Positions 1 through 6,252 of a DNA stretch of 7,356 bases are shown in pieces (position 1 is the first letter of the stretch; each line of letters opens with the position of its first letter). The stretch spans positions 1-7,356 of the forward strand of contig CAIYQH010000384.1 in assembly GCA_903928285.1 (NCBI GenBank), in the 5' to 3' direction. The notes under the pieces are model-generated. The model saw nothing but the letters and a program-made list of their open reading frames with translations. It was not told where the DNA came from and ran no database searches. Source of the stretch: an uncultured Bacteroidales bacterium. Its GTDB lineage: Bacteria > Bacteroidota > Bacteroidia > Bacteroidales > FEN-979. The translations under genes and the position numbers were made by a program.

Positions 1-1
1 G

Positions 2-619
2 GGATATTTGGTTAATATAAAACGGATCAGAAGGCTTTACCGGCTTATGGATCTTCATGCAATCTTCCCGGCTCCAAAGACTACCTGGGCTGATAAGAAG
101 CACAAGAAGTATCCCTATTTGCTCCGAGATCTGGCCATTGTCCGACCGAATCAGGTGTGGGCGAGCGACATCACCTACATTCCGATGAAGCATGGATTCA
201 TGTACCTGGTGGCCATTATAGACCTTTACAGTCGGTTTGTAGTAAACTGGGGCATCTCTAATTCACTTGAAGCCGATTTCTGCGTGGAGGTCCTGAAAGA
301 AGCTATAAACAAACACGGTAAGCCGGAGATATTCAATACGGATCAGGGGGTGCAGTTCACCTGCCTGGAGTTCATTGAGGTGCTTGAAAAAAATGAGGTC
401 AAAATCAGCATGGACGGCAAAGGCCGGGCTCTCGACAATGTTTTCATTGAACGCTTGTGGCGCAGTGTAAAATATGAAAATGTATATTTACATGCTTATA
501 ATGATGGCCTGGAACTATACCGGGGGTTAGACAAGTACTTTCAATTTTACAACCACAACCGGGTCCACCAAGGAATCAATTATAAAATCCCTTGCCAACT
601 GTTCAGCCTGGCCGCCTGA
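2..619 (+). CDS. IS3-family transposase (OrfB, DDE integrase domain), 5' partial
   Basis: This is the catalytic part of an IS3-family transposase, which cuts and joins the ends of its insertion sequence. The frame is open to the left edge: the TTG at base 8 is an internal Leu, because the preceding residues read G-Y and match the family pattern 'GY-VN-KR--RLYR'. Counting from that TTG codon, the DDE triad is visible as D54 (WASDITYI), D112 (FNTDQGVQFT) and E148 (NVFIERLWRSVKYE). There are exactly 35 residues between D112 and E148, the classic DD(35)E spacing. The C-terminal YNHNRVHQGINYKIP block is also typical. Full OrfB proteins run about 270-300 residues, so roughly the N-terminal quarter (the HTH_21 region) and any OrfA lie outside the window. 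The visible catalytic domain is intact and the element may be active. The family call is firm; the subgroup (IS150-like or other) cannot be set here. Confidence 0.95.
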   Translation, partial: GYLVNIKRIRRLYRLMDLHAIFPAPKTTWADKKHKKYPYLLRDLAIVRPNQVWASDITYIPMKHGFMYLVAIIDLYSRFVVNWGISNSLEADFCVEVLKEAINKHGKPEIFNTDQGVQFTCLEFIEVLEKNEVKISMDGKGRALDNVFIERLWRSVKYENVYLHAYNDGLELYRGLDKYFQFYNHNRVHQGINYKIPCQLFSLAA

Positions 620-688
620 GTTATGAACAATATTATGCATTATAAACAAAGAGAAAAAGAAGCAAAAAGAGAAAGGGCTTGATCCGAG

Positions 689-709
689 GATAACTCTTGC
701 AGAGTTATC
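689..709. repeat. Perfect 9-bp hairpin inside the IS right end
   Basis: GATAACTCT and AGAGTTATC form a perfect 9-bp inverted repeat around the 3-base loop TGC. It lies 69 bases after the transposase stop. No T-tract follows on the plus strand (TCCCGTCTC), so it is not a standard intrinsic terminator. It may protect the transposase mRNA end, block read-through transcription from outside, or be part of the transposase binding region. The structure is certain from the sequence; the role is not. Confidence 0.6.
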
Positions 710-788
710 TCCCGTCTCAAACCCCGTTAACAACAATAGTTCTTAACTTTTCTGTCTTAAAGAAAGGGAGTATTATAAAGCCAAAGGT

Positions 789-1307
789 GTGATTGTTGAA
801 ACTGAGCAAAATAAAAATTCAGAAGAAATTACAATATTTAACCACACATATTATCAGGGTCTTTTACTTTTGATTGGAAAATTAAAAGGATTACAAACCT
901 TTGTACCTAATCAAGATAAAAACAAGATATTCCTTAACAACAAGTTAGGAGAATTAAAAACACTAAAAGAAATACCATTGTATCGTTATACACCAATAAT
1001 TCAAAGAAGTTCAAGTATTGATGTCATCTGGTTTAATGAACGAAAAATGCCTCATTCGTTTTTCGAGGTTGAACATTCAACTGATATCCAAAATTCATTA
1101 CTAAAATTCTATGATTTACAGGATTTCTATTCACGAATGTTGATTGTCGCAGACTCATCGAGAAAAAACGAATTCCTCAATAAATTAAAGTATTCATCCT
1201 TCAAAGAGTTAGTTGTAAATCACAGAGTCAAATTTTTAGACTATAGTTCATTAATCAAACAATATGAATTTCTCGTACAACAATCTCAATATGATGTACT
1301 TTTGTAA
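789..1307 (+). CDS. PD-(D/E)XK nuclease-like domain protein, probably a 5'-truncated remnant
   Basis: The 172 residues from the GTG codon resemble a restriction-endonuclease-like (PD-(D/E)XK) fold. An N-terminal helix (YYQGLLLLIGKLKGLQTFVP, residues 21-40) is followed by the likely active-site strands: D78 in SIDVIWFN, then E93, E95, H96 and S97 in FFEVEHST. The second acidic block reads E-x-E-H rather than the canonical E-x-K, a variant I associate with some restriction-type and other defence-related nucleases; this is recollection of a family pattern, not a search result. The frame has no in-frame stop upstream back to base 747 and would add KEREYYKAKG before the GTG. There is no ATG and no ribosome site at normal spacing (AAGGGAG is 18 bases away). 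Together with the adjacent insertion sequence, this suggests the 3' end of a longer gene whose 5' part was displaced. Its visibly AT-rich composition contrasts with the peptidase gene next to it and suggests horizontal origin. Whether it is expressed is unknown. The fold call is moderate and the truncation is inferred. Confidence 0.55.
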   Translation: MIVETEQNKNSEEITIFNHTYYQGLLLLIGKLKGLQTFVPNQDKNKIFLNNKLGELKTLKEIPLYRYTPIIQRSSSIDVIWFNERKMPHSFFEVEHSTDIQNSLLKFYDLQDFYSRMLIVADSSRKNEFLNKLKYSSFKELVVNHRVKFLDYSSLIKQYEFLVQQSQYDVLL

Positions 1308-1458
1308 TTCCAGGCACATACAAATTAATATGCCGGAAAATTCCGAATACTGAAAACAACAAGTATGTATTGCAATCCTCCAAACACAAATAATTGACCG
1401 GCTATCCATGATCACAATGAACCGGATAATCCTAACCGATCGCTAAAAACAGTACCAA

Positions 1459-4400
1459 TTAAAAAATAATCAGTTTCCTGACAGAAATCTTATCACCATC
1501 TTGAATCCTTAGGAAAAACAACCCTTTCCCAATTCCTTCCAGATTGATAAAGGTCGCTTTTCCTCCCTGTTCAGAATTAATTTTTTTCTCTGAGATTTTC
1601 CGTCCAGTGATATCCGACAGAACAACCGTACACTTCTCCCAGACCTCCCCCGATATCTCAATATACACCCTCCCCGAAGCCGGGTTTGGGAAAATCCTGA
1701 AACCGGGCCGGGCAGTAACCTTCTCCTGCCCCATGCACCGCTCCACGCTGATATAGCCCTGTTTCACGATCGACCGGGTATTGGATCCGTCCGAAACGGT
1801 CAGCCTGACATCAAACATTCCGGTGCTGTCATACCTCACCACCGGGTTTTGCAGGGTGCTGGAAGCCGGATATCCCCCCGGGAATTCCCAGCTCCACGAG
1901 GTGATATGATCATAGGAGTCGTCGGCGAATCCTGCATCCTTCCCCTGGCATACCCGGGTGGCTGCCGCATGGAAAAACGGGTAGGGCCCTGTTATATTGA
2001 GCCCGAAGAACTCCAGGTAGCGCCTCATCAGGTTCCCCCGCGTGGAGGGATAACCACTGCCTGTCAGGCCGTCGAATGCGAGAAAAGTCCCTATGGTCCT
2101 GTAACCGGTGCCGGGACAAGCAATTTCGAAGTTCATCGCAAGGCTGTCGCCGTTCGAGAAGGTAGCATAGGCCGGCGCCTTTGGCATAAAATTGAAGATC
2201 GCATGATGCAGCGGCGCATTGTAGACAAAGGCAATAGAGTCGGCAAAGGTGTTCTTCACTCCTGAAATTTGCTGGTATGTATAATCGGGGACCTTCGCCG
2301 AAGTATAGTTAAAATAAGACTGCAGCTGGGTGGTGTTTGAATAGTACCATGCCAGGTATCCCTCCATGTAGAGATTCCCGTTTTTCCGCAGGTAGTTCGC
2401 CAGGTCGGCGGCCTCGACAAAGGAGAGTGAATAAAACCCCGTGGTTGCACTTCCCAGGATCAGGAAAACACAGCTATATTTCCCGTAATCGACGGGTAGG
2501 ACACTGATGGTATCATACCCCACATGCAGGCTGTCGAGTGCGGCAGCCATGGCAAGCATGGATCCGGAGGATGCGGAAAGACTGACCAGGGCAACCTGTT
2601 TTTTGCTTACCGGCAGGTTAAAATCCAGCGAGCTGGCAATGCCAAGGGAATCGGTCAGCTGAAGGTTCATGGGCACCTGGGTACCCTCCACGGCATGCCT
2701 CGATGCCCTGACCCGGAAGCTGAATATCTCTGAAGTCATGGGGTCAACATGATCTACAGGCAGAACGGGGGGCGACAGGATTGAGATGACCGTATCCATT
2801 GAAACCAGGGAAAGAGTCAGGCTCCGGGCAGGCAATACACCCGAATTTTCAACTTTGACAACCAGGTCGGCAACCTCCCCGGGTTCCAGGATATCGTTTG
2901 CGCCATCCTTCAGCTGGGGCGGCTGTATCGTCAGGGAGGAGGCGGCCACCTGGAATTCATCCTCCTTTTTCCAGATTCTGGCTCCCGACTGGGCCAGCAG
3001 CAAGGTTGTTGCCCATATCCCGTTCCCGGTCGGATTTTTCAGCCCGAAGGAAAAGGCAGAGGGGATGGTGAGGGTTTGTCCGGGTTGCAGCAAGGCAACC
3101 ATGTACAGACTGTCGTGAACATTCAGCAACGAATCGGGAGATCTGAGTTTCAGCGCCAGGTTGCGGATCGGTTGCAGGCTGGTGTTGGTCAGTGCCAGGA
3201 TCAACCCGGCACTTTTCCCGAATTCGAGCTGATTGTAGGCAGAACCGGCAATCGCGCTGACGATCTCCAGCCCCTGCGACAGCATCAGGGTCTTCGATCC
3301 GGTAATCTTCCCGGCATCGGCCACCCGGATATTCAGCCTGTAAATCCTCGTGGAGTCGGGCTGGCTGCACGAAAGCATTCCCTGGTTATCAATGGTTAAT
3401 CCCGGGGGCAGTACCGGTGGTGAAAAGGTGAAACTTTTCCCCGAAAGTGCGGGGGCATCCCAGGTGGTCATGATATCCGACTCCAAACCATCACCCTTTG
3501 AGACACCTGAATAAACAGGAGATTGGAATCCATCGTTGATCATGGTGCCGTACCTGAATTCAAACCGGCCGCCGGGATAGAGTACAAGCGCAAAATCGTC
3601 GGTCGAGCCTGTCAGGTGGCCCTGGATGGTGGCTCTCCACCGGATGATCACCCGCGTCGGACCACTTTCCATGAAAATACCATCCCCTTTCAGGGGAACA
3701 TAGGTAAACTGCAGGGAAAAGGCAGGCGCCACCGCCGGTATCATCCTGAGCATCGACACTTCGTCGGTGGTAAAGATACCCGGCAGGTCGAGCGGATCGA
3801 AGGTGATATAACCATTCACATTCACATAGATGCTGTCATACCTCTTTCCATAGAACGGAAAGCTGAAGGGCAGGGCAACCGGCGAATAGGGCAGCGTCCC
3901 GCTGGGAACAGGGATGATGATATTTGTCACAGGAGGCATGGTCAGGGTAACAGGTTGTTTATTGTATCCCTCCTCAACCGACCAGTCGTAGGGAGGCCGT
4001 CCGCCCGCGGCCGAAAGCTGCGTATGGTAGGGCTGGCCTGCCGTAACCGGGGGAAGGCTGTTGGTGAGGATCGTCACGGCAGGTTTTTCAGCGGTTGCGA
4101 CCACCGAAACCAGGGTCGTGGCGTTATCCTCAATGGGTACATTTTCTTTGCCGGCGGGAAATTCGTGAACTCCGTTATAATAGCTGATAAAGGATGCCTG
4201 CCTGATCACCCCGTTTCCGATGTGGTCAGGGTCGCGCTCCTCCACCGCCAGGAAATACCGTGCCGGCTGTCCGGGAGTTACATAGTTGAGCAGTGCGGTG
4301 ACATCAAGGCCAAATTCAATGGTATCTGACCCCGGCAGCGAATCCCACCCCTGCATCACATGCTCTCCACCCTGGAAATTGAAGAGGGGAAAATCAAGAA

Positions 4401-5526
4401 CATGGTCAGGCATCCGGTGGAGGGTATCGGTGCTGACCCCGGCAAGGATGCGGATCCTGTCGCGCAGATTGTAGTTTATGGTTGCCTTCATCGTCAGGAG
4501 GGGATGATAGGCTGTATCGGGTTCGACCACATAAACCCTGTTGTTCCAGACCCCACCCGCGCCGTAATCCCCCGCAAAGGCGCTATAGAGGGCATAGGTA
4601 AACCCCATATCTTCCCACCAGCTCCCGTAGGAATTGGCAATGCGAAACGCCCCGATTTCCCAGTCGCGGGCATCCACAATGCCATCATGGTTGATATCAA
4701 GATCGTTGGTGTATTTGCCATCATGGTTCAGGTCGAACCTGATCGAATCGTCATAGCCGACCACGGTCAGCCCGTGATCGGGATTGTTTTCCCACCCTGT
4801 GATGATATGTTTCCCTGCTTCCGGGGTTCCGGCAGGGATGGTCTGCATATTATAGAGTGCAATGGCATCGGTGGTGAAACAGGCAATGCCTCCCGTCGGG
4901 GATCCGTCAAGGTGGTCATATAAATAGTTCCGAAGGGTGTTGATCCCTTCGGCGCTGTTGATCATGATGGCCTTAACCTGTTTGAGGTGATTTGACATCC
5001 CCCTGTAATATTTATCATATCCGCTGATCCACCCCACATAGGAAGAGGAGGAGTCCACCCCGAAATCGGGCGAGGTCATGTGTCCCTGCTGCCTGATGGC
5101 TTCAAAGCTCTGCAGAAAGTTTACGCCAATAAAGCGTTCCCCCTGGTTCAAAAAATTCCATGTATAATGTGTCGGATAACTGTTTTCCCAGTGCCATCCC
5201 GGCAGGTTCCTGGCACAGTTCATCTCGTAGCCGAACACATAGGCTACACTGGCGTATTGCTGGCAGCTGTAAAAAAGAAACTGATCCTGTACCCCGGGCC
5301 AGAAGTCATTCAGCGCATTGTTGACAGAGGATGGGAGCAACCTGTTTTTGAACTTCGCGGGCAGCGTCAGCAGAGGCACTCGCGCTGCCATTACCGAATC
5401 GAGCGCCCGCCGTGAACCGGGAACAGGGGCAGCCAATTGCCCCCGGTTGCTGACCTGGCTGTTTGCAACTGAATTCAGGAGCAAAAACCAGCATAATAAA
5501 AAACGGATGAGCCTGCACAATTTCAT
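1459..5526 (-). CDS. Secreted papain-like (C1 family) cysteine peptidase with Ig/nidogen-like, PKD and T9SS sorting domains
   Basis: This 1355-residue secreted multidomain protein has a signal peptide at residues 1-23 (hydrophobic core, probable cleavage ANS|Q). The protease region is about 65-335, with Q82 six residues before C88 as in papain (oxyanion Gln/catalytic Cys), H251 in DHGLTVVGYDD and N298 in ANSYGSWWEDMGF. Two EF-hand/dockerin-like loops (D265-N267-D269 and D277-N279-D281-D285-D288) sit between His and Asn, probably binding calcium. A beta-sandwich-like region follows at about 343-478. A putative-Ig domain (482-517 and 704-748) is split by a nidogen-like module (about 540-700, with FPFYGKRYDSIYVNVNGYITF-type signature). 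CARDB-like adhesion domains span about 755-975, a flavodoxin/GATase-like domain about 977-1176, and a PKD domain about 1181-1262 (SWSWEFPGG...NPVVRY). The T9SS type A sorting domain is 1275-1355 (FRIFPNPASG, ending KISVRKLIIF). The protein is expected to cross the outer membrane by T9SS and be released or surface-anchored; substrate unknown. The ATG start is supported by the signal peptide. No partner gene is adjacent. The Trp that normally follows the catalytic Cys is Gln here, so activity is likely but not proven. Confidence 0.85.
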   Translation of the reverse strand: MKLCRLIRFLLCWFLLLNSVANSQVSNRGQLAAPVPGSRRALDSVMAARVPLLTLPAKFKNRLLPSSVNNALNDFWPGVQDQFLFYSCQQYASVAYVFGYEMNCARNLPGWHWENSYPTHYTWNFLNQGERFIGVNFLQSFEAIRQQGHMTSPDFGVDSSSSYVGWISGYDKYYRGMSNHLKQVKAIMINSAEGINTLRNYLYDHLDGSPTGGIACFTTDAIALYNMQTIPAGTPEAGKHIITGWENNPDHGLTVVGYDDSIRFDLNHDGKYTNDLDINHDGIVDARDWEIGAFRIANSYGSWWEDMGFTYALYSAFAGDYGAGGVWNNRVYVVEPDTAYHPLLTMKATINYNLRDRIRILAGVSTDTLHRMPDHVLDFPLFNFQGGEHVMQGWDSLPGSDTIEFGLDVTALLNYVTPGQPARYFLAVEERDPDHIGNGVIRQASFISYYNGVHEFPAGKENVPIEDNATTLVSVVATAEKPAVTILTNSLPPVTAGQPYHTQLSAAGGRPPYDWSVEEGYNKQPVTLTMPPVTNIIIPVPSGTLPYSPVALPFSFPFYGKRYDSIYVNVNGYITFDPLDLPGIFTTDEVSMLRMIPAVAPAFSLQFTYVPLKGDGIFMESGPTRVIIRWRATIQGHLTGSTDDFALVLYPGGRFEFRYGTMINDGFQSPVYSGVSKGDGLESDIMTTWDAPALSGKSFTFSPPVLPPGLTIDNQGMLSCSQPDSTRIYRLNIRVADAGKITGSKTLMLSQGLEIVSAIAGSAYNQLEFGKSAGLILALTNTSLQPIRNLALKLRSPDSLLNVHDSLYMVALLQPGQTLTIPSAFSFGLKNPTGNGIWATTLLLAQSGARIWKKEDEFQVAASSLTIQPPQLKDGANDILEPGEVADLVVKVENSGVLPARSLTLSLVSMDTVISILSPPVLPVDHVDPMTSEIFSFRVRASRHAVEGTQVPMNLQLTDSLGIASSLDFNLPVSKKQVALVSLSASSGSMLAMAAALDSLHVGYDTISVLPVDYGKYSCVFLILGSATTGFYSLSFVEAADLANYLRKNGNLYMEGYLAWYYSNTTQLQSYFNYTSAKVPDYTYQQISGVKNTFADSIAFVYNAPLHHAIFNFMPKAPAYATFSNGDSLAMNFEIACPGTGYRTIGTFLAFDGLTGSGYPSTRGNLMRRYLEFFGLNITGPYPFFHAAATRVCQGKDAGFADDSYDHITSWSWEFPGGYPASSTLQNPVVRYDSTGMFDVRLTVSDGSNTRSIVKQGYISVERCMGQEKVTARPGFRIFPNPASGRVYIEISGEVWEKCTVVLSDITGRKISEKKINSEQGGKATFINLEGIGKGLFFLRIQDGDKISVRKLIIF

Positions 5527-5632
5527 ATAGAAGTAACGTTATATAATCGTGCCGGTAATTCCCGGTCGGTCTGTTATCAGAACAGGGCCTCCCGATGCCC
5601 GCTTTAACAGCTGATTACCAGAATTAACCCTG

Positions 5633-5640
5633 CAAAAATA
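5633..5640 (-). promoter_or_regulatory. Candidate Bacteroidota -7 box for the peptidase gene
   Basis: The minus strand reads TATTTTTG, matching the Bacteroidota -7 consensus TAnnTTTG. It is about 107 bases upstream of the peptidase ATG, giving a leader of roughly 100 bases. No convincing TTTG-type -33 element is visible at the expected distance, so this rests on one 8-base match in an AT-rich region. The leader contains small inverted repeats (CTGTT/AACAG at 5571-5585). Confidence 0.35.
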
Positions 5641-5670
5641 CAAAGGATACAATCCCAAGTGTTTTTTATG

Positions 5671-5678
5671 TAAATTTG
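5671..5678 (+). promoter_or_regulatory. Candidate Bacteroidota -7 box for the lipoprotein gene
   Basis: TAAATTTG matches the TAnnTTTG -7 consensus exactly and lies 34 bases before the lipoprotein ATG, predicting a short leader of about 28 bases. The -33 region is not well conserved. The gene has no obvious Shine-Dalgarno sequence, which is normal in this phylum. Position and orientation fit the divergent gene pair. Confidence 0.45.
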
Positions 5679-5712
5679 CACCATTAAAATTAACGTATAA
5701 AATCGTGTTGGC

Positions 5713-6171
5713 ATGAAAATCCTCATCACTTTATCTGTAATTTTTACCTTTTTGTTTGTAATCGGCTGTCAGCATGCTTCAGTTTATGATTGCACGGGGG
5801 TTACGCCAACCTATAAAAAAGATGTGAAGCCCATTCTTGATTCCTATTGTGCCATGCCCGATATGGGTTGTCACGGGGCGAACCATGCTGCCAGCGGGAT
5901 CAACCTGAGCGATTATGCAAATTCGGCAAAAGCCAGCTCTAAAAAAAGTTTTATGGGTTCCATAGAGCACCTTACTTTATACAAGAACATGCCCCAGGGC
6001 GGCGTAAAAAATGCCCGATGCACAGATTCATGTACTCTCCTGCTGGGTTTCAAACGGGTCTCCCGAATAACTTATCTGGTCGCCAATTCAGAACCCCTGC
6101 CTGTCAATATATGGCCGGCATCTGTTCCCCCTTTGAAATTCCTCCTGATCCCTGGTTTCCGATCCACTTAA
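5713..6171 (+). CDS. Cytochrome-c-like lipoprotein with an apparent frameshift near its 3' end
   Basis: The N-terminus is a lipoprotein signal: a hydrophobic stretch then FVIGC, with C19 as the likely lipidated residue, so the protein should be anchored in a membrane facing the periplasm or surface. After YKKDVKPILDSYC it has a haem-like site, C46-x6-C53-H54 (GCHG), then SGINLSDY and a KNMPQGG block whose M93 could be the distal ligand. This order is typical of small haem-binding domains in Planctomycete-type cytochrome c proteins; the spacing is longer than CxxCH, so covalent haem attachment is uncertain. After codon 99 (VK) the 152-residue frame turns into proline-rich sequence with no family character. 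Skipping one A in the A6 run at 6006-6011 restores KMPDAQIHVLSCWVSNGSPE and a TAA at 6068-6070. That fits the expected 'D-EI--I--WI--G-P' end of the family and gives 118 residues. So the authentic end is probably 6070 and the annotated 3' part is out of frame, through mutation, homopolymer variation or sequencing error. It is divergent from the peptidase gene; function is otherwise unknown (electron transfer or haem sensing are possible). Confidence 0.7.
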   Translation: MKILITLSVIFTFLFVIGCQHASVYDCTGVTPTYKKDVKPILDSYCAMPDMGCHGANHAASGINLSDYANSAKASSKKSFMGSIEHLTLYKNMPQGGVKNARCTDSCTLLLGFKRVSRITYLVANSEPLPVNIWPASVPPLKFLLIPGFRST

Positions 6172-6176
6172 AATTA

Positions 6177-6212
6177 AAAGAGGCTGTCTCATAAGTACGA
6201 GTCAGCCTCTTT
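6177..6212. terminator. Strong hairpin terminator between convergent genes
   Basis: AAAGAGGCTG (6177-6186) and CAGCCTCTTT (6203-6212) form a perfect 10-bp stem around a 16-base loop. A CTC/GAG pairing inside the loop could extend it past one mismatch. On the minus strand the stem is followed by TTTTAATTTT, a good U-tract, so it should terminate the carboxyltransferase transcript 41 bases after its stop. On the plus strand the tail (TTTCATT) is weaker but may stop the lipoprotein transcript. The GAGGCTGTCTCA-type stem resembles a dispersed intergenic hairpin I recall from Bacteroidota genomes. Confidence 0.85.
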
Positions 6213-6252
6213 CATTAACGGGACCTGTAATTCCCGGGCATCCTGAACCAGC

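Larger units (their letters stand above)
1..735 (+). mobile_element. Right-hand part of an IS3-family insertion sequence
   Basis: The transposase gene is followed by about 115 bases of non-coding DNA before an unrelated AT-rich frame begins. IS3-family elements end in CA on the right side. The best candidate terminus is the CA at 731-732 or 734-735, after the stretch TCTCAAACCCCGTTAACA. Read inward on the minus strand this begins TGTTAACGGGGTTTGAGACG, a plausible terminal inverted repeat. The left end is outside the window, so neither the inverted repeat nor a target-site duplication can be confirmed. The right boundary is therefore an inference, uncertain by tens of bases. Confidence 0.6.

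Noticed and set aside
527..736. 69-residue minus-strand frame over the transposase end
   Set aside because: It overlaps the conserved C-terminus of the transposase and the hairpin, and its sequence is a low-complexity Phe-rich translation of the A-rich tail.
1334..1345. CGGAA-AA-TTCCG inverted repeat in the 1308-1458 intergenic region
   Set aside because: The stem is only 5 bp with a 2-base gap and no T-tract, too weak to call a terminator. Nothing else convincing was seen in this gap.
3523..4329. 268-residue plus-strand open frame antisense to the peptidase gene
   Set aside because: It lies wholly inside the peptidase coding region, has biased Gly/Arg/His-rich composition and no recognisable domain. 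The opposite strand has clear domains throughout, so it is a shadow of GC-rich coding DNA.
4360..4923. 187-residue plus-strand open frame antisense to the protease and adjoining domain
   Set aside because: It overlaps the H251/N298 and EF-hand region of the real gene and shows no domain, signal peptide or start context of its own.
6004..6012. Programmed ribosomal frameshift at the A6 run
   Set aside because: Restoring the family ending needs a +1 shift, while A-run slippage signals usually work in the -1 direction. No stimulatory hairpin or upstream Shine-Dalgarno-like element is visible, so a mutation or sequence error is simpler.
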